Assembly: GCA_937900045.1 (NCBI GenBank)
Contig: CALCEB010000005.1
Location: forward strand, 1 to 55,357
DNA: 55,357 bases
DNA from: an uncultured Acidobacteriota bacterium
GTDB taxonomy: Bacteria > Acidobacteriota > Terriglobia > UBA7540
Reading direction: 5' to 3'
Part shown: in pieces, positions 18,122 to 27,600 of the stretch
Numbering within the stretch: position 1 is the first letter of the stretch
How the letters are laid out: each line of letters opens with the position of its first letter
Program-made: the position numbers and the translations under genes
Notes under the pieces: generated by a model
Databases searched by the model: none
Told to the model about the DNA's origin: nothing
What the model saw: the letters and a program-made list of their open reading frames with translations, nothing else

Positions 18122-21100
18122 CTATTGCGTTGCTTCTAGGTGCTCAAGTACGAAGGGAAATACGTCATTGGCCGCGCTTTTGCCGTAGATGCAATCGATG
18201 TGCCCGTAGCCGGGTACCACGTGCCGCTTGTAGAAATTGCTGCCGTTCGCCTGGCTTAGAAGGTTGAATGTGATCTCGGTGCTTTCGGGCAGGAAACACT
18301 CGTTTTGGCCGCCGTGAATGAATGTGATAGGAATGCGAAGCCGGTCAAGATGCGGCAGATAGACCTCCCTGCCGTAGTAATCCACCAGGTGGCCTGTGTC
18401 GACAAGGAGCGCCAGGTGGATGAAAGCCCTCATGTTCGCCACGCCGAACATCTCGTGCAGATTATCGTGCGTTGCTTGGTTCAGGTTGGCGTGCTCATAG
18501 AGCGGCGCGTACATGAATGAGATGCGGTGGCAGGTGGCGCTAGTACAGCGGTTCTTGAGCTCAACCGGATAGAGCTTCAGTCCCTCATCGTAGATTTTTG
18601 CAAGCAGACCCTCATGGTTGTCCACGTAGGCAGTGAGGGACTCAATGCCCAGATTCTTAACGAACGAACGCACGTGCATGCCGGTCTTGAGATGCATGGC
18701 GAGCGGCGTCTTAAAGTGGGTGGCAATTTGTGAGGCTACCGCTGAGCGCACGCCCTTGAGCCCGGCCAGCATCGCCATAAAAAAAGTCGTCGATCCCCAG
18801 CAGTGGGCCACCATCTGGACACTCTTCGCCCCAGTCAGCTCGAGCACTTTTTGGACGGCGTAGGGATAATCCTTGGTCGCGACATCGTCACCGCTCGCTT
18901 GCAGAGCTGCCGTGGGTAGTGCAATGCTGGAACGGAAGTCGAGCAGCCACACGTCATAACCCTGGGCGAAGAGGTACTCCAGTAAATTCGTCTCGATGGT
19001 GTCTATTGAGAAGATCAGGCTCGAAACTCCGAGGCCGTGCACCACAATCACCGGCCCCTTGTTACCCCCTTGATAGCGGGTAAGGCGCAGTCCCACTCCG
19101 TCTTCAGCCTTGAAAAACACAACTTGCGGCGCAGCAACGCGCAGCGGCCGCTTTTGACGAGGCGGAGCATCGACGTTAAAAACGGTGGGGCGGACAAAGA
19201 CATCGGCGTAGGTGTCAAAAAGTGGGCCGAGAAAGAATTTTGCAAACTTTGCTTGGGCGGCGATACGTTGCGCAAGGCTTCCCGTATTTGTCACTTTCAT
19301 GGTGGTGAGCTGACGAGTGAAGTCTTCGGGCGCAATTCGGAGAATGCCTTTGCCGAGGATGGGGCTGGCGGCGCTGTCACCGTCATACAAAGTGATATAA
19401 AGCGTGGTGGTCGCCGGCCAGACGTCGAAGACGAAGTCAGGATGCGTGACCTTAAAACCTTCAAAGTAATAAGTCCGGCCCTGGTCCGTCACCATCTTCA
19501 TCCGGTAGCGCATGTTGTGGGTGTCGACGTTGTTTGAATCGACGGTAAAGAGATTGAAGCCCCCTTCAGCCACGGCCAGGGGTTGCGGAGAAAGCGCGGG
19601 CGCCGTGACCGTTCCCACCATGCGCGCCTGGTGGGCCGGGTTGGCAATCATATCTTCCAAATCTTCGCTGGCGATCGTCAAAGTGAATTCGATGGGAGAA
19701 TTGCTAGTCTTGCCTTGGCCGGCCCCGAGCTGGTAGCTCGCGTCCGGTTGAAGTGGCGGCGAAGGAGTCTTCACGAGCTGCGAGAAGTAGCCCTTCATGG
19801 TCTCGGTAAACTCGATGCCAGGCTTCACGGGTGCGGCAATCCGGGGTGCTGAGGGGAGCCGGTAATCGATCTGCCAGCCACGATCCTTGGCCATGAGCGC
19901 CGCGGCGCGTTCCGCGACGGCGGAAATCGTAAGCAAAGGGTTGACACCGAGCGGTCGCGGGATCACCGACCCGTCGACGACGTAAAGGCTATCGTAGACA
20001 GCCGCCCCCGCAGTGCCTGAAAACACCTGACCTTTGTGGTTCACCACTCCACCCGCAGCTCCATCCGCCATGACGCAGCCGCCCAGCGGGTGCACGGTGG
20101 TCAAATTACTGTGGAGCAGCTTGCTCCAAAGAGGGTTGTGGACAAACGTGCCGCCAAGAGCGGCCGTGGCTTGCTTCAGCCTCTCGTTCACGCGTTGGAA
20201 AATCGGTTGATCTCCCACGCCCGGCCATTCCAAGACCAAGTTGTTTTGCTCATTAAGGCGCATGCGGCCGCTTGCATTATCATGGGTCATGACGAGATAG
20301 GTCTGGGTGTGATTGACGGCGCCGTGATACGGGCCTTCGAAGCCGGTTAAAAGCTCTCGCATCTTTTCGCGGAGACGCTCATTGGCAGCCACGGGTTCCG
20401 CCGTACCGGCTGCTTCCGCACCGGCCTCGAACCCAGCCGGCAGAAACACACCGAGCGCCCCCGGCGGCGATCCTTCCTCCACCACCATTCCGTCCTCAAG
20501 CCGCTCCTGGTGGCGCATGTCGATGATTCCTGAAATGCAGGGTCCAACAGGCGGAATCTGGCCGGGCGTACGATGGCCCCAGCCAACTCCATTAATCACT
20601 TGTCCGGTGTTGTACCCGAAAGCGAGAACGTCTCCGTTGCCGGTGAATCGCTCACCCAGGCGATTCGAGACCGCAAGGCCGTGCTGGACTGAACGAAGCA
20701 GAATCTCGGTCGATCCGAGCGTCCCCGCCCCCAAGACAACCATGTCCGCGGTCATGGCAAAAAGCGGAGCGTTGAATCTCCCGCGTCCTGTTCCCAGAAT
20801 CTCACACTGAATTAACCAATTACCGTCCTTCCGTTCGATCCAGCGCACGGAGACTTCGGTAAAGATCTCGGCGCCGTGGTTCCAGGCATCCGGAAGGTAG
20901 TTCATAATCAGGGTATTTTTCGCCCCATAGTTGCATCCTGTGACGCAATCGCCACAATTGACGCATTTGTGTTGCTCGACGCCGACATGGTTGGTCCCCT
21001 CCAGGGTGAAATTGACGTTCAAAGGAGGCCGATAAAACTTCTGGCCCAACTTCTTGGCTGACTCCTCGAGAGCGCGGAGCTTCGGCAGTTCGGGCGCGCC

Positions 21101-21586
21101 CTGGGGATAAGGGGTGGGCTTGAGCATCTCCTCGGCGCGCGCGTAGCTTTCTTCAAGAGTGGTTGCAGGGTCAGCCTCAAGCGTCCTGTCCACAGCATGG
21201 GGATTGCGGAGCTCGGCAGGCCAGCAGGGATCATCAAACACACGCGGCTCGGCGCGCAGCGCCACGTTGGCGTTCACCAGCGAAGTCCCACCCAGGCCAC
21301 ACCCCACAAAAACGTTAATGTCCGGGTTGACGTGAAGGTCGTAGAGGCCGACGCGCGAGCCCCATTGCGGACAATCCGGCAAGTGAGCCTGCATTTCCGT
21401 GACGGCTTCAGTTGAACGGTTCGGGTAATCACCGGGCTGGAATTCGCGCCCGCGCTCGATCACACAGACCTGTTGACCGGCGCGCGCCAGCCGCGACGCC
21501 GCAATCGCCGCCCCGTACCCAGACCCGATGACGACCACGGTGTAGTGATCCCGGATATTCTCAATTGGAGATGAAAGACGCCCCAT
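18122..21586 (-). CDS. GMC oxidoreductase (cholesterol-oxidase-like) fused to an alpha/beta hydrolase
   Basis: An 1154-aa fusion. Residues ~10-570: GMC core with IGSGYGAA (20-27), HPLGGC (His499) and LGVNP (Asn549), plus the Cys motif KCVNCGDCVTGC (Cys208, 211, 214, 218). Residues ~630-795: a domain shared with the 1474-aa neighbour. Residues ~815-1154: an alpha/beta hydrolase with HGLG (850-853), an AHCWGS nucleophile elbow placing Cys929 where Ser is usual, 'HGGQNECFLPEST' near 1091-1103 at the acid-residue region, and 'PGYGHIDCIYG' supplying His1129. GMC-hydrolase fusions are known among cholesterol-oxidase-like proteins. The arrangement suggests hydrolysis of an ester coupled to alcohol oxidation, but the Cys and the Asn/Glu at the acid site make catalysis uncertain. 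GAGGAG fixes the start. No signal peptide. Confidence 0.83.
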   Translation of the reverse strand: MGRLSSPIENIRDHYTVVVIGSGYGAAIAASRLARAGQQVCVIERGREFQPGDYPNRSTEAVTEMQAHLPDCPQWGSRVGLYDLHVNPDINVFVGCGLGGTSLVNANVALRAEPRVFDDPCWPAELRNPHAVDRTLEADPATTLEESYARAEEMLKPTPYPQGAPELPKLRALEESAKKLGQKFYRPPLNVNFTLEGTNHVGVEQHKCVNCGDCVTGCNYGAKNTLIMNYLPDAWNHGAEIFTEVSVRWIERKDGNWLIQCEILGTGRGRFNAPLFAMTADMVVLGAGTLGSTEILLRSVQHGLAVSNRLGERFTGNGDVLAFGYNTGQVINGVGWGHRTPGQIPPVGPCISGIIDMRHQERLEDGMVVEEGSPPGALGVFLPAGFEAGAEAAGTAEPVAANERLREKMRELLTGFEGPYHGAVNHTQTYLVMTHDNASGRMRLNEQNNLVLEWPGVGDQPIFQRVNERLKQATAALGGTFVHNPLWSKLLHSNLTTVHPLGGCVMADGAAGGVVNHKGQVFSGTAGAAVYDSLYVVDGSVIPRPLGVNPLLTISAVAERAAALMAKDRGWQIDYRLPSAPRIAAPVKPGIEFTETMKGYFSQLVKTPSPPLQPDASYQLGAGQGKTSNSPIEFTLTIASEDLEDMIANPAHQARMVGTVTAPALSPQPLAVAEGGFNLFTVDSNNVDTHNMRYRMKMVTDQGRTYYFEGFKVTHPDFVFDVWPATTTLYITLYDGDSAASPILGKGILRIAPEDFTRQLTTMKVTNTGSLAQRIAAQAKFAKFFLGPLFDTYADVFVRPTVFNVDAPPRQKRPLRVAAPQVVFFKAEDGVGLRLTRYQGGNKGPVIVVHGLGVSSLIFSIDTIETNLLEYLFAQGYDVWLLDFRSSIALPTAALQASGDDVATKDYPYAVQKVLELTGAKSVQMVAHCWGSTTFFMAMLAGLKGVRSAVASQIATHFKTPLAMHLKTGMHVRSFVKNLGIESLTAYVDNHEGLLAKIYDEGLKLYPVELKNRCTSATCHRISFMYAPLYEHANLNQATHDNLHEMFGVANMRAFIHLALLVDTGHLVDYYGREVYLPHLDRLRIPITFIHGGQNECFLPESTEITFNLLSQANGSNFYKRHVVPGYGHIDCIYGKSAANDVFPFVLEHLEATQ

Positions 21587-21639
21587 AAGGCTCCTCGCTG
21601 CGGCACTGATAACTCTTTGACCCCGTCCGCCCCGGTTGA

Positions 21640-22980
21640 TTAGGTCAAGGACTGCTGGAAAATCGGCGTGTCCTCGTCGCTGTCCTGGTAATACGATATT
21701 CTTCCTGATGTCGCATCGAACTTAATGATGGCATAGCCGTGATTGTAGAGCCCTTCCGTCGTGCCCAAACGGATATCGCTGCCGTCAGCCTGCTTGAGCA
21801 GAGGTACCCCAGGAAACTTGGGTTGGGTGGGCAACTCGTCCACTCCAACCGGAAATGCCCCATGCCCCAGACAGCAGCTTCGCGCCAGATTCTTGTAGCT
21901 GCCATAAACCACGAAATTGTGCTCGTGGCCCCAGAGCCACATCGCTACTCTGGGCAGCAGGGAAGCCACCTGCGGATACAGCCGCAGGTTGATTTCGTTG
22001 TTGTCGATCGAGTCGAAAGCCGTGAAGAGCTGATGGTGTGAAAGCAGGATGGTGCGGCGGCCTCCCGCGTTATTGACCTTGTCCGCGAGCCACGTCGCCT
22101 CCGTGTCCTGGAGATATGTGGCGCCATCTCCGCCGCCAGCGGGATTATGGTCATGGTAACCCGTGTCCATCGCAACGAACTGCCAATTTGCGTTTCGCAA
22201 GCAGAAATAGCTGGCGGGCTGGCCGAGTTGCTGAATCATCTGATAGTAGGGAACGCCGCCGGAGTACATGTCATGATTGCCCGCCAGCGAGAATGTTGGG
22301 ATTGGCCTTCCAGCTAGATTCAGAATCTGCCGCCAGGGCTGCAGGAAGTAATGGGTCACCTCGAATTGGGTCCCCGCGTAGTAAATGTCGCCCAGGTGGA
22401 TCACCACGTCAGGATTCTTGTTGGCAATCTGCTTCAACACCAGTTTGGCTCCATCTTGGCCTGTTCCCCAATCGCCCACCACGGCCACGGTGGCTTGAGA
22501 CGGGAGCTTGTCGTCGATAACGAAATCGGTCAGGTTCTTGTAGACGATGTAAGGGATCTGCTTCTGCTGGGCGACGAAATACTCGGCATATTTGGCGGCG
22601 GCTTCCGCATATCTGGGATCACAATCACCAAATTTGGCGAGCTCATCCTTATATCGTTGTTCGTCTGCCTGGTTGCCCAAGATCTTGGCCTTAGCCAGCT
22701 TGAGCGCGGTCAGCGAGCAGAACCCAGCCGTCTGCGCCAGCCCTTCGGTGTCCGGGTGAACCGCCGTGGCCTCGCTAATGGGTACGCCACTCTGGACCTG
22801 GTTGCAGTAGGAAATCGCCTCGGCCGTCATCGGATCGGGAATGTCGGGCCGGCCGGTGATGGCGCGTGGACCGCCAATGTCTTGCGTTTGCGCCCCAGCG
22901 AAGCTCTGAGCTGCAACCTCATCAACTGCTGACTGCCAGATCGAGAGTTCTGGGTCGTGAAATTGCTTGAAGCGTCCCAT
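21640..22980 (-). CDS. calcineurin-like metallophosphoesterase (purple-acid-phosphatase-like)
   Basis: A 446-aa protein from the ATG at 22980, eight bases after AAGGGAG; two earlier in-frame ATGs overlap that site. All metallophosphoesterase signatures are present: GDWG (169-172), GDIYYAG (from 197), GNHD (234-237), SHH (314-316) and GHEH (351-354). These bind the di-metal centre that hydrolyses phosphate mono- or diesters. A ~150-aa N-terminal extension is helical and unassigned. No signal peptide, so a cytoplasmic location is likely, unlike classic purple acid phosphatases. The gene follows the subtilisin gene with essentially no gap (the upstream stop TGA is at 23001-22999) and precedes the GMC-hydrolase gene by 53 bp. 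The physiological substrate is unknown. Confidence 0.85.
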   Translation of the reverse strand: MGRFKQFHDPELSIWQSAVDEVAAQSFAGAQTQDIGGPRAITGRPDIPDPMTAEAISYCNQVQSGVPISEATAVHPDTEGLAQTAGFCSLTALKLAKAKILGNQADEQRYKDELAKFGDCDPRYAEAAAKYAEYFVAQQKQIPYIVYKNLTDFVIDDKLPSQATVAVVGDWGTGQDGAKLVLKQIANKNPDVVIHLGDIYYAGTQFEVTHYFLQPWRQILNLAGRPIPTFSLAGNHDMYSGGVPYYQMIQQLGQPASYFCLRNANWQFVAMDTGYHDHNPAGGGDGATYLQDTEATWLADKVNNAGGRRTILLSHHQLFTAFDSIDNNEINLRLYPQVASLLPRVAMWLWGHEHNFVVYGSYKNLARSCCLGHGAFPVGVDELPTQPKFPGVPLLKQADGSDIRLGTTEGLYNHGYAIIKFDATSGRISYYQDSDEDTPIFQQSLT

Positions 22981-22998
22981 ATGCATGACTCCCTTCAT

Positions 22999-24378
22999 TC
23001 AAACTGACATCATGGCTCGTAACAAGTCGACCACACCTGCGCCTTGGTAGGCTCGGTCCCGGCCCAGGTCGGTGGCCGTCGTGATGAAAATTTGCTTCAC
23101 TCGCTCAGGATCACCACGGAATTCCGGGTGTCCAGAGAGAAACGCGGCGATGGCGCCCGAAACGTGAGGCGCAGCGGCGCTGGTGCCGCTCGCTTCCTCG
23201 TATTCGTAGCCCCGGTCGAGATGGATGGAGCACGATAGAATCTTCTCTCCGGGCGCCACCAGGTCCGGTTTCATGCGGCCGTCATCCGTAGGACCTTTCG
23301 ATGAGAAGTAAGAAACCCCATACCGGTGCGGGGCGCTTTTGTGAACCGAGCCCACGGCAATGGCGGCCTCGGTGTTGGCGGGATCGGTTATGGATGAGCC
23401 GATGGAGACCGCTACCTGCTGCCCGCTGTCGAGCGTCACCTGGCCGTAACCCCAGTTGCCGCAGGAGATGACAACGATCAGCCCGGAATCGACGGCGCGG
23501 CTCACCTCCTGGCAAAGCGGGCTAAAGCCGCAACCATAGCTCTGAGGATCAAACGGGTAGCCCAGGCTCATATTCACGCCGTCCACCCGCGTCGCAAGGC
23601 TTGCATCATTCAACTTGCGCAGATATTCGAGGCCCCGAATTGCCGCCGAGGCCGAGCCAGTCCCGTCATCGTTCAACACCTTCACGTTGATCAACTTGGC
23701 GAGCGGTGCAACGCCCGACGGCCTTGCCTCCAGATCGGTCACCTGCGGGTCGTCCTGTTCCTCCATAAAAGTCGCTGCACGATAGGGCTTTCCGTCCAAC
23801 CGTGGCGGTGGCGCTCCGGCGATAATGCCGGCCACGTGGGTACCGTGACCGAACCGGTCGTCAAGCGTATTGGAAACTGAGAAATTACGGCTGAGGCCGA
23901 TGTCCACGGTTCCATGCGCCGTGAAGTGCGGGTGCTCCGCGTGGATGCCGGTATCCATCACCGCCCAGGTCATTCCTTTGCCTCGGGCGTCGAAGGTGCG
24001 CCAGCAGGATGTAGCCTTAATGGTTTCCGTGGAACGGAGGAGGTGACTGTAGGTCGTTTCGTCCTTCCAGATCTGGTAAACCCAATCTGTCAGTTGAGCG
24101 AGTTGTTCGATGTCGCCAGCCAGGAGTGAGGCAAAGATGTAAAAGTCGCTTTCGCTGGATTTAATCGCCTTGCTCGCCAGGAACTCCTTAACTTTGTCCT
24201 TCGCAGGTTGGACTCCCAACTCCGGGTGCTCCTTCGAGTCGCGCAGACTGATGATGACCAAGATGGGTTTGGGAGGGATTGAGCCGGTCTGCGCATCAAT
24301 CTCGCGACGGAGGGGAGCCGAGATCACAAAGCTCTTAAAATTCGGGACGTGCGGCTTATCACTCAAGATGAGCCCCAA
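22999..24378 (-). CDS. subtilisin-like serine protease (S8)
   Basis: A 459-aa protein with a complete S8 triad: Asp142 in VMDTGIHAEHP, His178 in FGHGTHVAG, Ser400 in SGTSAAAPHVSG, and oxyanion Asn308 in SCGNWG. The first ~120 residues could act as a propeptide or an adaptor. There is no signal peptide, so this is a cytoplasmic-looking subtilase, a type often found beside genes for partner or target proteins. The start is uncertain: TTG at 24378 has no convincing ribosome site, and a second TTG lies four codons on. It is the first gene after a palindromic repeat and heads the run protease, phosphoesterase, GMC-hydrolase, cytochrome, 727-aa protein, GMC. Its substrate is unknown; processing of one of the giant neighbours is an untested idea. 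Confidence 0.87.
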   Translation of the reverse strand: MGLILSDKPHVPNFKSFVISAPLRREIDAQTGSIPPKPILVIISLRDSKEHPELGVQPAKDKVKEFLASKAIKSSESDFYIFASLLAGDIEQLAQLTDWVYQIWKDETTYSHLLRSTETIKATSCWRTFDARGKGMTWAVMDTGIHAEHPHFTAHGTVDIGLSRNFSVSNTLDDRFGHGTHVAGIIAGAPPPRLDGKPYRAATFMEEQDDPQVTDLEARPSGVAPLAKLINVKVLNDDGTGSASAAIRGLEYLRKLNDASLATRVDGVNMSLGYPFDPQSYGCGFSPLCQEVSRAVDSGLIVVISCGNWGYGQVTLDSGQQVAVSIGSSITDPANTEAAIAVGSVHKSAPHRYGVSYFSSKGPTDDGRMKPDLVAPGEKILSCSIHLDRGYEYEEASGTSAAAPHVSGAIAAFLSGHPEFRGDPERVKQIFITTATDLGRDRAYQGAGVVDLLRAMMSV

Positions 24379-24473
24379 TCGCCTGATATTTATTCCCGGT
24401 TAAGAACTGAAAGACAAACTAATTCTGGTGACTGTTTATAGACTAAATGGCGTCCTTTGTCAAACTATCGGTG

Positions 24474-24575
24474 GTGTCTCAGTTTGCTTGCTGTAGCGGC
24501 GCTCTATGAGCGCCGAATTTCATTTATCAAGACCTTCCGGCGCTCATAGAGCGCCGCTACAGCAAACTGAGACAC
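24474..24575. repeat. long palindromic element, copy 1 (flanks the receptor module)
   Basis: Near-perfect inverted arms of ~40 bp, starting GTGTCTCAGTTTGC and containing TGTAGCGGCGCTC, enclose a ~22-bp loop. The left arm has an extra TTGC. The rest of 24379-24693 holds no gene. Copy 2 at 29738-29847 is in the opposite orientation: there the extra four bases are in the right arm. Confidence 0.85.
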
Positions 24576-24693
24576 TACCAAACTATCCTGTCACCGTTTT
24601 GTTGTTCCGGTATCAAGAGGGCAGGCCTCTTATCGAAAGACCCGTCTGACCTTCGGGTCCGGCCCAGTTGTTGGCCACGGCCACCCACGCCGG

Positions 24694-27600
24694 TCAATTG
24701 GAGCCCCGGACAGCACCAACCAGCGAGGCAATCTGGCCCGCGGTACTGGGAAACTGGGCGCTCAGCAGTGCCAGGACGGGAAGTAGAACATACATGAAGA
24801 TTCGGAAGACGAATTGCCTCGTAACCGTGACTTGGCCAGGAGTCGTGTTATTGAGAAGGCTCAATACAACGTCACGCTCCATTTGAAGAAGAATGACCAG
24901 TGCCGCGCCCACGAAACAGAGAATCACCACCCAATTAAAAAGGAGAAACTGGCCCCGGGGTTGAAAGGGGTAGGCGATGACCGAAAACAGCATGAGTAAA
25001 AGGCCAGAAAGCACAAAGGCGCCGAGATTCCGCAGCGACGGCAGCACATAAGAGATGAAAAGGACAGCACGGCCAACCAGGAATTCTTCGCCAAGTTCGA
25101 AGAGACTTTTGATCTCCGGACTTTCTTCAACCAACGGGGAGTGGGCTCCGGCCAGGCGCCAGCTAGGTTCCAGCAACCGGGCGACCGTCTGGGTTAGCCT
25201 GGCCAGAGCGCATTGCGAATCAGATCGCTTCCGGAGGGAAACGCGCCAGTCACCTTGGGCGTCAGCTTTGAGAGCGGCGGAAAGGCATTGGCCGGCGACG
25301 CGGACTTCCGGCTCACCCTGTGAAACCCACTGCTCGAGTTCAGCCTTGCGGGCTGCCTGCACAGCGGCGGATGCAGCGAGTGTTCTGGCTGCAATCAATA
25401 AATGCTCAGCCTGATCAACGGAAAATCCCAGGACGGTAAACGTCGGCGGCGGCATGGCGAAGTCCACCTTAAAGAATTGCCGGAAACATCCGCAGTAGCG
25501 CCCATAAGCCGCCCGCATGGGGTGCCAGGAGAGACGCCGGAGAAGCCGTGAGAACCGGCGCCACAACAGCCACAGGCGGGCGAACTCCATGGCTAATGCC
25601 CAGTAGACAAGGAAAAAGGTTGACGCGAAGAGAATATAGAAAGCGCCACTTTCGAAGGACCGGACAAAGCGGTAAAAAAAGAAGTAGAATCCGGCAAGAA
25701 ACCCAACGCCTAGCAATGCCAGATACCAGCCGGCGGACACCACGGAAGATCCCTCGAGGAGCTCTCGTACCTTGTGCTCTAAATCTGTTGTCCCTGCAAA
25801 GGAATTGGTTCCCAGGTCCAAAAGCGAGCAGAAGTGAACGTCGGGCCGCTGTGACTCAACTGCTTGAACTCCGTCGATCATACGCAGACGTTTAAACGAG
25901 CAGAAACTCCAAAGAAACGCCGCCATCGCCACACAGAACAGTGGCACGAGAGGTGATAATCCGCTTCTTAAGCTGAAGGCTCGAAGGTGTAAAAAGAATC
26001 CCTCGGGCGGATACTGCCAGGCAGTGCGAAGCCAGGACCCAACTAGATAAAGGGCGAGGAAGAATCCGGCCGCAGATCCGCTGAGGACCACAACTTTAAC
26101 TTCTATGGGGAACTTGGTCTTTTGCCCGGGTGCCGTCCAGAAAGCTTGTGCCAGGAAGGCAATTGCACCGAACTGTGCGGCCAACCCGATACCGAGAATG
26201 CCGGTAACCAACCAGACCCAGCCTGGAAACTCTAACTGAATCCCAAGCTTGTAGGCAGCAATGCTTGGCAGTGCGAAGGCGGCGAGAACCAACAGATAGA
26301 AGCTTAGCAAACTCATGCAGCAGGTGAATAGATACAAACGCGATTGAACCCAATACTGAGGGGATACCGGGTCGCCCAGCGCCCGCGCAAACCAGTTGGC
26401 GCATGGCGGCGGTCTAACCAGCCCGGCAGGAAGGTATTGGCGAATCACGAGCAGAGAGAATGCAGTCAGGAAGAGGCTTATCACCACGACGGTAAAAACG
26501 GAAGCGGCTGTATACACCCCTCGAGCCGTGGGCTTACGCTTCCCGTTCCGAGGTTTCGGCTGTCCCGCCAGCCGCTTGACCGCAATCGTATAGCCGTCGG
26601 GATCGGACCAGTCTAACACTTTGACCGGTAGCGGTCCGTTGCGGCCAACGGCCATCACCCACAGCGCGGGCCGCCGCTCAGGAACACTGAAGGCAAAGGG
26701 CCTGCCATACTCCAACATTTCGTGTTCCTGGCCCAGCAGGGCTAGAGTAGCGTTGTAGACACCCTCCGCCGCCTGGTTCGGAAACTGAAGCCGGGATCTG
26801 CTGCCAGTGAAGGGCGCACTCCAGAGCTGGTTTAGATTGAACAGCGGATAAGGGGTGACAAAAAGCATACCCTGGGTGGAGGAGGTCGCGTCTGGATGGG
26901 TGTAAAGCAGGTCGGATGAGAGAGTGAACAGCATCGTAGCGGGGCAATGGTCGCGGACCTCGTGGCTAAGGAAAATCGTGTCCCGCACGTCGGTGGCCAG
27001 GATGCCGACGGCGTGGATATCTTCCCGGGAAAGCGTCGAGAGAAGGTTCGAAAGAACCAGCTCAGCATAGGAAACTTCCAGTGGGGAGAAGAATGGCGGA
27101 GTTTCCTTGGGGGTAAAATTGTCTTCCTCGGGTAGCGGCAGCGAGGTTGAAGGAGTGGTGCTCACGCCAGGGGTCAATTGCTGCTTGGAGCGGAGCTCCT
27201 TCTCCGCGGCCACGCGCAATTGCGAGATATGCAAAGGGAACGGCAAGGTAAGCACGTCCGGAAACGCCTTAGCCGTGTCGTTCCTCACAAGTTGGCCGTA
27301 TGCCGTGTTCCCCTCGGAAAGGATCGCGATTTTGCGCTGGCCGAAAGTCTGTAGATACCCAATCAGCTCCTGCATCGCATCAGCGTCCGGCGGAACCACA
27401 GCATTGAACGAGGCTTGGTCTCCATCGCCGATCCGGGCGAATTCTTGTGGTTGAATCGCTGTGGCAGTGCCGGAAACGATCCTGAAACGAATGCGAGGCG
27501 CGCCGGAAAACTTGCTTACCTGATTCAGCCAAGTTCGTAGGGCAAACTCCAACGACTGAGAGGAACCTGAGAACGAAGGCCCCATAATTTTGATTACACT

